Part shown: positions 16,574-25,390 of the stretch, piece after piece
Numbering within the stretch: the first letter of the stretch is position 1
How the letters are laid out: each line of letters begins with the position of its first letter
Assembly: GCF_000385215.1 (NCBI RefSeq)
Contig: NZ_ARQK01000059.1
Coordinates: 1 to 64,000, forward strand
Reading direction: 5' to 3'
DNA: 64,000 bases
Source of the DNA: Thioalkalivibrio thiocyanoxidans ARh2
Lineage (GTDB): Bacteria; Pseudomonadota; Gammaproteobacteria; Ectothiorhodospirales; Ectothiorhodospiraceae
The notes under the pieces: model-generated
What the model was told of the DNA's origin: nothing
The model's database searches: none
What the model saw: only the letters and a program-made list of their open reading frames with translations
Made by a program: the position numbers and the translations under genes

Positions 16574-18181
16574 ATGGCCATGGACGAGTTCGGTTTGCAC
16601 GCCGGTTTCCTGCACGCGGCAAGGCAGTTCGCGGACCGCCCGGCGCTGGATGTGGAGGGGGGCGAGATCCGCTACCGGGATCTCTACGCCGCCAGTGCCA
16701 GCCTGGCTTCGGGCCTTCAGGCCGACCTGCCCGCCGACGGGCCGCGCACGATCGGCGTCCTGGCCCAGCGCTCGCGCATCCTGTACCAGGGCCTCCTGGG
16801 GGTGCTCATGGCCGGGCACACGCTGGTACCCCTGAATCCGTCCTTCCCCCCCGAGCGAACACGGCGGATGGTCGATTTGGCCGGTCTGGGGGCCCTGGTC
16901 GTGGATGCCACCGGGATGCAGTCGCTGGACGGCTGGCTGGGGCCGGAGCATTCCGACTGTGCGATCTGGCTGCCGACCCGGGAGGACTGCGATGCCTTTC
17001 AGTCCCGCTGGCCCGGGCATGCCTTTCATGCCCTGGACGAGGCCTCGGCCCCCGAGGGATGGTCGCCGGCCCGGGTCAATCCCGACGATCTCGCCTGTCT
17101 GTTCTTCACCTCGGGCAGTACCGGTGTACCCAAGGGCGTGGCCGTGCGGCATCGCAATGCGGCCCGGTTCGTGGCCATGTCGCGGGAGCGCTATGACCCT
17201 CTGGGTCTGAGCGAGAACGACCGTTTTTCTCAGTTCTACGACATTACCTTCGACTCCTCGATGTTCGATCTGTACGTGGGCTGGTCTTATGGCGCATGTC
17301 TTTGCTGCCCCTCCGCCCGCGAGTGGTTCAACCCCAACCGCTACATCGTCGACAAGGCCCTGACCGTCATCGACATCACGCCGTCGGCCGGCCATGGCAT
17401 GAGCCGCCGCAACGGCTGGGCCCCCGGCCGCTTCCCCCAGCTGCGGCTGTGCCGCTTTGGCGGTGAGGCCCTGTCGGCGGAACTGGCCAGGATCATGGAG
17501 GCCGCCGCGCCCAACGCCGCGATCGACAATGCCTACGGGCCGACCGAATGCACCGTCGATGCCTGCTTTTACCGCTGGGATCCAGAGCGGTCGCCGGCGG
17601 AGTGCATACACGGGATGGCCCCCATTGGTTATCCGGGAAACCAGGTCGGGGTTCGCGTGGTCGACGAGGCCTTTCGCGAAGTGCCCGAAGGGGGGGAGGG
17701 CGAACTCCTGATCAGCGGGCCACAGGTCAGTGCCGGGTACTGGAAGGAGCCCGAGCGTACCGCGACCACGTTCATCCGGCTCGGGGATGACGACAGCCTG
17801 TATTACCGCACGGGTGATCTCGTGAGGCGCCCGTATCCCGGGGAGCCCCTGCAGTTTCTCGGGCGTTTCGATCACCAGATCAAGATTGGCGGCGTGCGCA
17901 TCGAACTGGGAGAGATCGAACAGGCCCTGCGCGAGGCCGCGTCGACTGACCAGGCCGTTGCGATCGGCTGGCCGCGTACCGCGAGCGGGGCCTCCGGCAT
18001 CATCGCCTTTGTGGTCGCCGAACACGCGGACCTGGAGGGGATTAGGGAACAACTGAGGCAGCGGCTCCCCACCGTGATGGTGCCGCGGGAGATTCATCTT
18101 CTGGACGAACTGCCGCTGAACGGGAATGGCAAGGTCGATCGCAAGATGCTCGTCGAGGCGCTGGAGGCGGACGAAGCATGA
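16574..18181 (+). CDS. Free-standing adenylation enzyme (NRPS A-domain / DltA-like)
   Basis: 535 residues from the ATG at 16574, preceded closely by AAGGGGTGG; a frame extension to 16544 is less likely. Core motifs of amino-acid-adenylating enzymes are present: LFFTSGSTGVPKGVAVRHRN, NAYGPTECTVDACFY, YYRTGDLVRR, GRFDHQIKIGGVRIELGEIE, and the catalytic lysine in LNGNGKVDRKML. The YGPTE motif and the RIELGEIE block place it with NRPS/DltA proteins rather than acyl-CoA synthetases. There is no condensation or carrier domain attached, so it should load a separate carrier, most simply the ACP at 21654. It is followed by a methyltransferase in a likely two-gene operon behind a sigma-54-type promoter. 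Confidence 0.82.
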   Translation: MAMDEFGLHAGFLHAARQFADRPALDVEGGEIRYRDLYAASASLASGLQADLPADGPRTIGVLAQRSRILYQGLLGVLMAGHTLVPLNPSFPPERTRRMVDLAGLGALVVDATGMQSLDGWLGPEHSDCAIWLPTREDCDAFQSRWPGHAFHALDEASAPEGWSPARVNPDDLACLFFTSGSTGVPKGVAVRHRNAARFVAMSRERYDPLGLSENDRFSQFYDITFDSSMFDLYVGWSYGACLCCPSAREWFNPNRYIVDKALTVIDITPSAGHGMSRRNGWAPGRFPQLRLCRFGGEALSAELARIMEAAAPNAAIDNAYGPTECTVDACFYRWDPERSPAECIHGMAPIGYPGNQVGVRVVDEAFREVPEGGEGELLISGPQVSAGYWKEPERTATTFIRLGDDDSLYYRTGDLVRRPYPGEPLQFLGRFDHQIKIGGVRIELGEIEQALREAASTDQAVAIGWPRTASGASGIIAFVVAEHADLEGIREQLRQRLPTVMVPREIHLLDELPLNGNGKVDRKMLVEALEADEA

Positions 18182-18224
18182 ATGGTCGCGCGCCCTCCGG
18201 CGCTGCCCCCGCCAGGCCGGCGAG

Positions 18225-18938
18225 ATGACGAATGTGCTGGTTCAGCTGCGTTCCTCCCTGCACCGGCACGGCTGGTGGCGCACTATGGCGCTCGTCCCGC
18301 GGAACATCCTGTTCCGGCTGACGGACTTCGATCTCAAGCACGGCACCAATACCGGTATCCAGGCCGAGGACGATGCCGGCCTGCCGCAGGAGCACGAGGG
18401 ATACGAGGGCGCCCCGCCGCGCCTGTTCCACCGGATCATCCGTTCCCTGGCCATCGCCCCCGCGCGCTATGCGTTCATTGATCTGGGGTCGGGCAAGGGC
18501 AAGGCGCTGCTGCTCGCGTCGCACCATCCGTTTCGGCGGATCATCGGGGTCGAGTTCAACCCCCGCCTGGACGCGATCGCCGCCGCGAATGCGCGGATCT
18601 ACCGGCATCCCGAGCGCTGCATGCACCGGATCGAAACCGTCTGTGGCGACGCCGGCGCGTTCGAGTTGCCGCCGGGCGACCTGCTGATCTACCTGTTCAA
18701 CCCTTTCAAGGCCGCGATCATGGAGCGCGTGCTCGCGAATCTCGAGAGTGCCCTGCAGGCCGACGAGGGACGGGACGTGCTGGTCGTGTACCAGAACCCG
18801 ACCCAGAGAAGACTGCTGGACGAGGCCCCGTTTCTGGAGCGGGTTGCCTACCGCGAGTACCGCACCAGGCGGCTGCGAAAGATGCCGATCGGCCGTGTCG
18901 CGGTTTATCGAAATCGCCGAGGCCCTGCTCGCGCTTAG
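18225..18938 (+). CDS. Class I SAM-dependent methyltransferase
   Basis: 237 residues from the ATG at 18225, 43 bases after the adenylation gene; GGCGAG precedes the start. The SAM-binding motif is AFIDLGSGKGKALLLA (about residues 83-98), followed by the acidic loop RIIGVEFNP and LIYLFNPFK as motif IV. The N-terminal 80 residues (RNILFRLTDFDLKHGTNT) resemble the leader of small-molecule methyltransferases found beside carrier-protein genes. The target is not known; it could be the adenylated product or a sugar. The stop codon overlaps the stop region of the convergent glycosyltransferase by four bases. Confidence 0.75.
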   Translation: MTNVLVQLRSSLHRHGWWRTMALVPRNILFRLTDFDLKHGTNTGIQAEDDAGLPQEHEGYEGAPPRLFHRIIRSLAIAPARYAFIDLGSGKGKALLLASHHPFRRIIGVEFNPRLDAIAAANARIYRHPERCMHRIETVCGDAGAFELPPGDLLIYLFNPFKAAIMERVLANLESALQADEGRDVLVVYQNPTQRRLLDEAPFLERVAYREYRTRRLRKMPIGRVAVYRNRRGPARA

Positions 18939-19948
18939 CTACGCGCGAGCAGGGCCTTCACCGTACTTGCCCCCAGATATCCCCAGGTCTTCACCCGCCC
19001 CGGGCGGCGCACCAGGGCCTGAAAGAACGCACGCCGGGCGATCCGTGGGTCCCCCTCCCAGTAGTGGTGGTAGCCGAAGGTGAAACAGGCATCACCCAGG
19101 CGCTCGCGCACCCGGAGCCAGGAGGTCTTTTCGCCATTGGGTCCCACCAGACCCCAGCGGCCGAGCGCCCGTTGGACCACCTCGACCTCGTAGTTCACAT
19201 CCGGGTACTTGGTCATGCAGCCACGCCCGTGCAGGCGATAAAGGGCGGTGACGCGGTCCAGCTGGCGGTACTCGGTCAGTCGCGAGGCTCGAATCCAGTA
19301 GTCATAGTCCTGGCCGCGCTTGAGCTGAGGGTCGAACGGGCCGACCTGTTCCACCAGCTCGCGCCGCATCATCACCGTGATCGTATGCGGCAGGGATTCC
19401 ATCAGCAGCCGGTTGTACACCCAGCCCGAACCCTCCGGGACAATTCCCGGTGCCTCGGTCACCGGGACCGGGGGATCGGCCAGGGTATGGGCCGGGGCGA
19501 ACTGCCCGCTGGCATCCGGCGTCCACGCCAGAAAATCCGTGTGCACCAGACCGATCTCCGGGTGCTGCTCCATGTACAGGATCTGGGCGGTCAGCTTGCC
19601 GGGCAGCCAGACATCGTCGGAATCGATGAAGGCGATGAAGTCGCCCTGTGCGGCCGAGATGCCGGCGTTGCGGGCCACGGCCGCTCCCTGGTTCTGCTGG
19701 GTCAGCAGCGTCAGGCGGTCGCCATAACGGCGCAGGATCTCGACGGTCCCGTCGGTCGAGCCGTCATCCACCACGATCAGCTCGATGCTGGGGTAGTCCT
19801 GATCCAGGACGCTGTCGACGGATTCGGCAATGTAGGCCGCCGTGTTGTAGGCCGGCATGACTACCGACACCAGTGGCTTGCGGGGCAAGGCCTCCGACTC
19901 GGCTGCGTGTGTGTTGTTCGCCAGTGACGCTTCCATGGGTGGCATCAT
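18935..19948 (-). CDS. Family 2 glycosyltransferase
   Basis: 337 residues. A GT-A fold is evident at the N-terminus: PLVSVVMPAYNTAAYI, then LIVVDDGSTDGT (nucleotide and metal binding), FIDSDDVWLPGKL (the DxD-like motif), and KRGQDYDYWIRAS as the catalytic base region. It transfers a sugar from a nucleotide donor to a lipid-linked EPS intermediate at the inner face of the membrane; donor and linkage cannot be predicted. Start and stop overlap the hydrolase gene as ATGA, so it is the last gene of the minus-strand unit ACP, hydrolase 2, hydrolase 1, glycosyltransferase. Confidence 0.87.
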   Translation of the reverse strand: MMPPMEASLANNTHAAESEALPRKPLVSVVMPAYNTAAYIAESVDSVLDQDYPSIELIVVDDGSTDGTVEILRRYGDRLTLLTQQNQGAAVARNAGISAAQGDFIAFIDSDDVWLPGKLTAQILYMEQHPEIGLVHTDFLAWTPDASGQFAPAHTLADPPVPVTEAPGIVPEGSGWVYNRLLMESLPHTITVMMRRELVEQVGPFDPQLKRGQDYDYWIRASRLTEYRQLDRVTALYRLHGRGCMTKYPDVNYEVEVVQRALGRWGLVGPNGEKTSWLRVRERLGDACFTFGYHHYWEGDPRIARRAFFQALVRRPGRVKTWGYLGASTVKALLARS

Positions 19949-20829
19949 CCCGGGCTGCGCCCTGGCGCCTGGCGCAGCCAGTCATGCGTCCATCTGGCCA
20001 CCTGGTCACGCCACTCGCGGCGGGAAAAGGTGTGGTTTGCGTCCGGCAGTTCGCGCAGGGTCACGCGTGGCTGTCGCAGCAAGCCGTCCCAGGCCGGTGC
20101 ATGGCTGGCCACATCCCGAAACTCGGCGGCCGTCAGGTCCTCTCCGCTCAGGACCACCAGGATCGGCCCGTGAAAGCGGCGCCAGCCCTCGGCCATCCGG
20201 TCCGGAAGGGGCGCAGACGAAACATCGAAGCGGCCCTCGTCGGTCGCAGCCGGGGCAGTCCCGGCACGACGGCCCAGTACCGTAGAGACCACTCGCCCCA
20301 GGGACTGCAGGGAGACCCAGGGGTTGAAACGTCCCTTCAGGGCGCCCGACCAGAAGTCGCGCGAGAAAAGCCGCTGGAGGTAGTAGGTCTTCAGGTAGGC
20401 GCGGGCCAGGCCCTCGTCGGTGCGGACCCACGGGTTGGCCAGCACCAGGCCCGCCACCCGGGGGTCACGCCAGGCATAGAACAAGGCGGCGGAGGCCGCA
20501 CCGCACAGGCCCCAGATCACGACCTCGCGCATTCCCGGCACCTCGGCCGAGAAGATATCCATCGCCGCGCGCAGGTCATCGTGCACCTCTTCGTAATCGC
20601 GCTGGGCGCCGGACGAGTCGCCCATGCCGCGAAAATCGAAGCGGAACACCGGTATCCCCCGAGCCGCCAGGTCGCGCGCCAGGAGCAGAAACTGGCGATG
20701 ACTGCCGACGCGATACTGCGGGCCGCCCACGGCGATCAGGACGCCCCGTGCGGCCCCGGCGGCGCCAGGGTGGAGGATGCCGAGCAGCTCGTCTCCGCCC
20801 AGCCGGAAGACCACGGCCCGCTCGTTCAT
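19945..20829 (-). CDS. Alpha/beta hydrolase, exosortase A-associated ortholog 1
   Basis: 294 residues from the ATG at 20829, which overlaps the upstream hydrolase stop by four bases; the frame stays open further upstream but that part is not protein-like. It has an alpha/beta-hydrolase fold with GGPQYRVGSHRQFLLLARDL, the strand FRFDFRGMGDSSG, and a nucleophile elbow reading WGLCGAAS, in which cysteine takes the usual serine place. A late aspartate-histidine pair is seen in LSGEDLTAAEF and DANHTFSRREW. It corresponds to the hydr1_PEP family (TIGR03100). A thioesterase or acyltransferase role on carrier-bound acyl groups fits its place between the ACP unit and the glycosyltransferase. Confidence 0.85.
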   Translation of the reverse strand: MNERAVVFRLGGDELLGILHPGAAGAARGVLIAVGGPQYRVGSHRQFLLLARDLAARGIPVFRFDFRGMGDSSGAQRDYEEVHDDLRAAMDIFSAEVPGMREVVIWGLCGAASAALFYAWRDPRVAGLVLANPWVRTDEGLARAYLKTYYLQRLFSRDFWSGALKGRFNPWVSLQSLGRVVSTVLGRRAGTAPAATDEGRFDVSSAPLPDRMAEGWRRFHGPILVVLSGEDLTAAEFRDVASHAPAWDGLLRQPRVTLRELPDANHTFSRREWRDQVARWTHDWLRQAPGRSPG

Positions 20830-21653
20830 GCCGCCCGCCCCAGAGACACCGAGCGCCCCAGACAATCCATGGTGTGTTCCAGCAGGGCCGGGACCTCGAG
20901 GATGTCCGGCGCATTCCAGAAGGGTTCGCCGGGGACGACCGAGGCGTGTACGTCCAGCCCCTGCTCGCGCCACGCCTTCAGCGTTCGGGTGCTCCCCGCA
21001 GACAGGGAGACGTCCTCGTCGTCGTTGACCTCGAACCAGTACAGCGGCCCTTGTGGCGGTGGTGCCAGGCGGGCCATTGCCAGGGCGTTCGCCAGCTCCG
21101 GCGCCAGGGTATAGCCCGCGACCTCGATGGCTTCTCCCGCCTCCAGTCGGCCGCGCAACTGCCCCGTGCTTTCCTTCTCCCCGCCCATCATGCCCGCGGC
21201 CATGCGCAGGCGGAGGAACTGCGTCAGGTGCTGTTCGCCGTTGGTGACCGGTTGCCACAGCACGGTGGCCGCCACCGACGGGGCGCGTGCGGCCAGAAGG
21301 TCGCTGATCAGCAGGGCGCCCGCGCGCAGTCCCCAGAGGATCAGGGGGGGCTGGGCGCCGGTTTGGGATTCCAGATGAGCCAGGCAGCGCGCGAGGTCGT
21401 CGAGCCAGGAATCCCAGCGCGCATCACCAAAATCGCCTCCGCTGTCCCCGCAGCCGTACAGGTCCGGCAGCAGGACGGTGTACCCCTCGCGGGCCATGCG
21501 CCGGGCCTGCAGCGCCACCATGCGCCGGGCCTTGTTCAGCTCCTCGGCAAAGGGCGGCACGAACAGGACCCGCCCGCGGGCAGGGGTCCGGGCGGCCGGG
21601 TGCAGGACATAAAAGACTGGTCCGTCGCAGCCCGGCAGGAAACCGGCCTCCAT
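20826..21653 (-). CDS. Alpha/beta hydrolase-like protein, exosortase A-associated ortholog 2
   Basis: 275 residues. The N-terminus GRVLFVPPFAEELNKARRMV and LLPDLYGCGDSGGDFGD mark an alpha/beta-hydrolase fold of the hydr2_PEP family (TIGR03101). The nucleophile elbow reads WGLRAGALL, with arginine where serine, cysteine or aspartate would be expected, so classic hydrolysis is doubtful. It may bind rather than cleave, or act with hydrolase 1 as a pair. It is separated from the ACP stop by a stop-start junction with no gap (ACP ends at 21654) and overlaps hydrolase 1 by four bases, so all are in one operon. Confidence 0.84.
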   Translation of the reverse strand: MEAGFLPGCDGPVFYVLHPAARTPARGRVLFVPPFAEELNKARRMVALQARRMAREGYTVLLPDLYGCGDSGGDFGDARWDSWLDDLARCLAHLESQTGAQPPLILWGLRAGALLISDLLAARAPSVAATVLWQPVTNGEQHLTQFLRLRMAAGMMGGEKESTGQLRGRLEAGEAIEVAGYTLAPELANALAMARLAPPPQGPLYWFEVNDDEDVSLSAGSTRTLKAWREQGLDVHASVVPGEPFWNAPDILEVPALLEHTMDCLGRSVSLGRAA

Positions 21654-21905
21654 CTAGGCACCATTCTTGTGTTCAACGAAATCGACCAGGGCGCCGACGG
21701 TCTCGAACGTCTCCGCACTGACGTCATCGTCATCGATAACGATGTCGAACTGTTCTTCCATCTCGTTGATCAAGGAAACCACCGCCATGGAATCCAGTTC
21801 GGGGACCCCGCCCAGCAGAGGGGTGGAGCGGTCAAAGTGCTGGGCACGGCCGTTCAGGCCGAGGGCGCTGTCAAGCAAAGCCTTGATGTGCTCGAGCGTT
21901 GACAT
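21654..21905 (-). CDS. Acyl carrier protein of the exosortase A locus
   Basis: 83 residues, the normal length for a free-standing carrier protein. The phosphopantetheine attachment serine is S39 in PELDSMAVVSLI, followed by the acidic helix II (NEMEEQFDIVIDDDD) that docks partner enzymes. It should be activated by a phosphopantetheinyl transferase encoded elsewhere. It opens the minus-strand operon with the two hydrolases and the family 2 glycosyltransferase. It is the likely carrier for products of the acyl-CoA ligase (11615), the adenylation enzyme (16574) and the PLP decarboxylase. A Shine-Dalgarno-like AGGAGAT lies just upstream on the minus strand. Confidence 0.9.
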   Translation of the reverse strand: MSTLEHIKALLDSALGLNGRAQHFDRSTPLLGGVPELDSMAVVSLINEMEEQFDIVIDDDDVSAETFETVGALVDFVEHKNGA

Positions 21906-22185
21906 GATGCTGATCTCCTGTTCCCTGGTGGCGCATTCCGCATACTTCCGGAAGCCCTATTGTGAAAGCTTGTGGCCGACAACTGGAGACCTTGCGGGTA
22001 CCAAATAATCAATACTTTAAAGTGGTCGGCGGTCCCTCCATCATTGAGTTTTACCTTTGCCTGCATTTTTTTGTTTGCTGGAAGGTAAACGCGGAAACTT
22101 GTATATCGGCATGCCCACGGGAGCCATCACAGGCGGGTATTTGCTGCTGTTTCCTTGAACGCCACTTCAGGCGACAGGAAGGCCA
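21906..22185. other. Divergent intergenic region, ACP / amidotransferase
   Basis: 280 bases with AT-rich stretches near 22005-22085. Promoters for both directions are expected. Both strands were scanned for the GG-N10-GC pattern of sigma-54 and no good match was seen, so these units are probably read from sigma-70-type promoters that cannot be placed exactly. Confidence 0.45.
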
Positions 22186-24048
22186 ATGGCGGGACTATGC
22201 GGATGGTTTGGGGCGCCCAGGGAGGCGGCGGGCGATATTCTCGGCCTGCAGAAGGCGGGGCTCCCTTCGGTCCCGGGTGAGTCCAGCGCGCGTTGCGATG
22301 GCCCCCGGGGCGGGTGTCTGGTCCAGGGCGGCTGGGTGGCCCAGGCCCCGGACGGGCTGATCGCAGGCATCACCGGCCACCCTCGGTGGCGGGAACGCGG
22401 TCTGCAGCGTCTGGCGCTGGAGCAGTCGCCCGCACATGCCTTGCTGGACGCCTACCGGCGCTTTGGCGAGGCCCTGTTCAGCCAGGTGGCGGGGGCGTTC
22501 GCGCTGGCGATCCTGGATCCTCAGAGGGCGCGTCTCCTGGCAGGCGTGGACCGCATGGGGCAGATTCCGTTGCATTGGGCGGTCGTGCCTGACGGGGTGG
22601 TCTTCGGGACGGCGGCAGGCAGTGTGGTTCGCTATCCCGGCCTGATGCGCGAGCCCACCCCGGCGGGGCTTTATCACTACTTCTTCTTCCACATGCTGCC
22701 GGCTCCGGTCAGTGTGTTCGCCGGTGTCGAGAAGCTGCGTGCCGCGCATTGCCTGGACCGCCAGGCGGACACGATCCGCGTGAAGTCATACTGGGTCCCG
22801 CATTTTCGCGAGTCGCGCCTGGGGGATGCCGCCGAGATGGGGACGGCCCTGCGTGATCAGCTGCGCAGCGCCGTCAAACATCATCGGGAGACACCGAGGC
22901 CGGGGGCCTTTCTCAGTGGAGGACTGGACAGCTCGACCGTGGCCGGGCTCCTGGCCGAGACGACCCCCGAGCCGCCGCCGACCTTCAGCATCGGTTTCGA
23001 TGCCCCGGGTTACGACGAGATGGAGTACGCCCGCATCGCGGCCCGGCACTTTGCGACCCAGGCGAACGAGTACTACGTGACGCCGGACGACGTCGTTGCC
23101 GCCGTCCCCCTGATTGCCGGCAGTTACGACGAGCCCTTTGGCAACTCCTCGGCGCTGCCTGCCTATTTCTGTGCACGCATGGCGGCACAGGCGGGCGTGA
23201 CACGGATGCTGGCCGGCGATGGTGGCGACGAGCTGTTTGCCGGCAACGCACGCTATGCCAAGCAGGGCCTGTTCGAGCACTGGCAGCGCCTGCCGCGCCC
23301 CTTGCGCCAGGGCATGCTGGAACCCCTGGCGACCCGCATCCCGAAGGGGGCCGGCTGGTTGAGCAAGGCGCGCCGCTACGTGGAGCAGGCGCGCATCCCG
23401 CTGCCCGATCGGCTGCAGACCTACAACTACCTGTACCACCTCTCGCCCACGGCGATGTTCGAGCCCGACTTTCTCTCGGCGGTGGATACCCAGGCCCCGT
23501 GGGACTTGATGCGCGAGATCCACGACCAGCCGGCGCACGCCTCGTCGCTGAACCGCATGATGTACCTGGACTGGCAGCAGACCCTGGCCGACAACGACCT
23601 GCGCAAGGTGACCCGCATGTGCGAGCTGGCCGGCGTGGATGTCGTCTTTCCGATGCTGGACGACGACGTGGTGGAGTTCTCCCTGGGTATCCCGTCCGAC
23701 CAGAAACTGCGCGGGCAGCGGCTGCGCCACTTCTACAAGGAGGCGATGCAGGGTTTCCTGCCCGACGCCATCATCGACAAGAAGAAGCATGGCTTTGGCC
23801 TGCCCTTCGGGGTGTGGATGCACGACCATGCGCCGCTGCGCGAACTGGCCTATGACAGCCTGCTGCGGCTCAAGGGGCAGGGCTTTCTGCGGCCGCAGTT
23901 CATCGACGAGCTCATTTCGCTGCACCGCGACGGACACGCGGCCTACTACGGTGACATGGTGTGGGTGCTGATGATGCTGGATCTCTGGCTGCACGCGCCG
24001 TCGAGCGAGATGCCGGCCGAAGCGCGCGCCCAGGCGGGCGGTTACTGA
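22186..24048 (+). CDS. Asparagine-synthase family amidotransferase (displaced glutaminase cysteine)
   Basis: 620 residues; AGGAAGG just upstream supports the ATG at 22186. It has both halves of an AsnB-type enzyme. The class II glutaminase domain starts MAGLCGWFG, so the catalytic cysteine would be residue 5 instead of residue 2. The synthetase domain has the PP-loop AFLSGGLDSSTVAGLL and LAGDGGDELFAGNARY, and ends with KKKHGFGLPFGVWM. Free N-terminal exposure of Cys5 would need proteolytic trimming of four residues; otherwise the enzyme may use ammonia. It likely amidates a carboxylated sugar or amino acid of the EPS. It is a single plus-strand gene whose stop overlaps the end of the convergent CapK-like gene by seven bases. 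Confidence 0.85.
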   Translation: MAGLCGWFGAPREAAGDILGLQKAGLPSVPGESSARCDGPRGGCLVQGGWVAQAPDGLIAGITGHPRWRERGLQRLALEQSPAHALLDAYRRFGEALFSQVAGAFALAILDPQRARLLAGVDRMGQIPLHWAVVPDGVVFGTAAGSVVRYPGLMREPTPAGLYHYFFFHMLPAPVSVFAGVEKLRAAHCLDRQADTIRVKSYWVPHFRESRLGDAAEMGTALRDQLRSAVKHHRETPRPGAFLSGGLDSSTVAGLLAETTPEPPPTFSIGFDAPGYDEMEYARIAARHFATQANEYYVTPDDVVAAVPLIAGSYDEPFGNSSALPAYFCARMAAQAGVTRMLAGDGGDELFAGNARYAKQGLFEHWQRLPRPLRQGMLEPLATRIPKGAGWLSKARRYVEQARIPLPDRLQTYNYLYHLSPTAMFEPDFLSAVDTQAPWDLMREIHDQPAHASSLNRMMYLDWQQTLADNDLRKVTRMCELAGVDVVFPMLDDDVVEFSLGIPSDQKLRGQRLRHFYKEAMQGFLPDAIIDKKKHGFGLPFGVWMHDHAPLRELAYDSLLRLKGQGFLRPQFIDELISLHRDGHAAYYGDMVWVLMMLDLWLHAPSSEMPAEARAQAGGY

Positions 24049-25388
24049 ACTCTACAGACCACGTGCCGGTGCTTGCCTCCGGCTTCCGGGGCAATCGCCT
24101 CGACCTGACGGATCTCCACTGTCAGGGGTTCCCCCAGGGCCTGCGCGAAGGCGCGCCGCAGGCCTTGCTCTACGGCCTCGGCCAGTGTCTCGTCGAGGAC
24201 CAGCAACAGCTCGACCCGGTCCGGCGCGTGCTGGATGATCTTGTACGAGCGCAGGCCCGCGATCTCGCGCAGGCAGTAGTTGAAATGACTGCCGTGCACC
24301 CAGCGGCCATCGAGCGCGATCAGGCCGTCGTTGGCCCGCCCCTCGATCTCCCGTAGCAGCGGCAGGCCGCGCCCGCAGGGGCAGGGTGCCGGGTCCAGCG
24401 CGCCACGATCACCGGTGCGGTAGCGGATGAAGGGATACTCCGGACCCATCAGGTTGGTGACCACGATCTGTCCGGTCTCGCCGGCCGGAAGCGTTCGCCC
24501 GGCATCGTCCAGGATCTCGACGATCAGCGCCTCGGCCGTCAGGTGCAGCCCGCCATGCGGGCATTCGCGTGCGATCAGGCCGGCATCCCGGCCGCCATAC
24601 TCGTTCGCGACCCCACAGCCCAGTACGTCGGTGATGATCGCCCGCCATTCCGGGCGCAGGACCTCCGACGTGGTGAAGGCCACCCGAATGCCCCGATCGT
24701 CCAGGCGTCGGCCCTGTTCCCGCGCGTGCGCGCAGACCCGTGCCAGCACGGAGGGATAGCCGAAGATCATGCGCGGGCGGAACTCGCGAATCTGGTCAAT
24801 GATGGCATCGACCCGTGCCCGGTCGAGGTCGCGGGCCGGGACCAGGCGCGAGCGCAGCACGCGGTCGCGCCAGGACCGCAGGCGATTCTGCGCGTCGGTC
24901 TCGTTCGGTGCGCCCCACAGGACCAGCTCGCGGTCGCCAATGTCGACGCCCCACCAGCGGGTCGCGCGCCACTTGGCGGCGATGTCCATCGCAATGCGTT
25001 CGCGCCCCAGCCAGAAGGCCAGCGGTTCGCCGGTCGAACCGCTGGTACGTTGCGCGACCAGGTGCTGTGCCCCCTCGGCCCGCCACTCGTGGCCTGCCTG
25101 GCGCAGAACGTTCTTGTCGATGACCGGCAGGCGCTCAAGATCCGCAAGGCTCGTCAGCGCGCGGGATGACCAGCCCTGGTCGGCGAACCACTGGCGATAG
25201 AACGGAATCTGTTGTGCCACGCGCTCGAGCAGGGCCTGCAAGCGGGCCAGCTGCAGGTTCTCCAGTGCCTCGGGTTCCCACCACTGGGTCGCCTCCAGCG
25301 CCTTGCGCAGGCGCACCGTCGAGTGCCCCTTCAACCGCTCGTGCACGGGAAACGCGCCATGCGCGACCAGTGAGGTGTACAGCCCCAT
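24042..25388 (-). CDS. CapK/PaaK-like adenylate-forming enzyme
   Basis: 448 residues. It resembles phenylacetate-CoA ligase and the capsule protein CapK: the ATP-binding loop RTSGSTGEPLAFWLG (about residues 110-125), the strand MIFGYPSVLARVC, YGGRDAGLIARECPHGG with putative metal-binding residues, and FIRYRTGDRG. CapK-like proteins are common in EPS loci and are thought to activate a carboxylic acid for attachment to a sugar. It is the last gene of the long minus-strand operon, two bases after the glycosyltransferase. It is the third adenylate-forming enzyme of the locus, after those at 11615 and 16574. Confidence 0.85.
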   Translation of the reverse strand: MGLYTSLVAHGAFPVHERLKGHSTVRLRKALEATQWWEPEALENLQLARLQALLERVAQQIPFYRQWFADQGWSSRALTSLADLERLPVIDKNVLRQAGHEWRAEGAQHLVAQRTSGSTGEPLAFWLGRERIAMDIAAKWRATRWWGVDIGDRELVLWGAPNETDAQNRLRSWRDRVLRSRLVPARDLDRARVDAIIDQIREFRPRMIFGYPSVLARVCAHAREQGRRLDDRGIRVAFTTSEVLRPEWRAIITDVLGCGVANEYGGRDAGLIARECPHGGLHLTAEALIVEILDDAGRTLPAGETGQIVVTNLMGPEYPFIRYRTGDRGALDPAPCPCGRGLPLLREIEGRANDGLIALDGRWVHGSHFNYCLREIAGLRSYKIIQHAPDRVELLLVLDETLAEAVEQGLRRAFAQALGEPLTVEIRQVEAIAPEAGGKHRHVVCRVQ

Positions 25389-25390
25389 CT

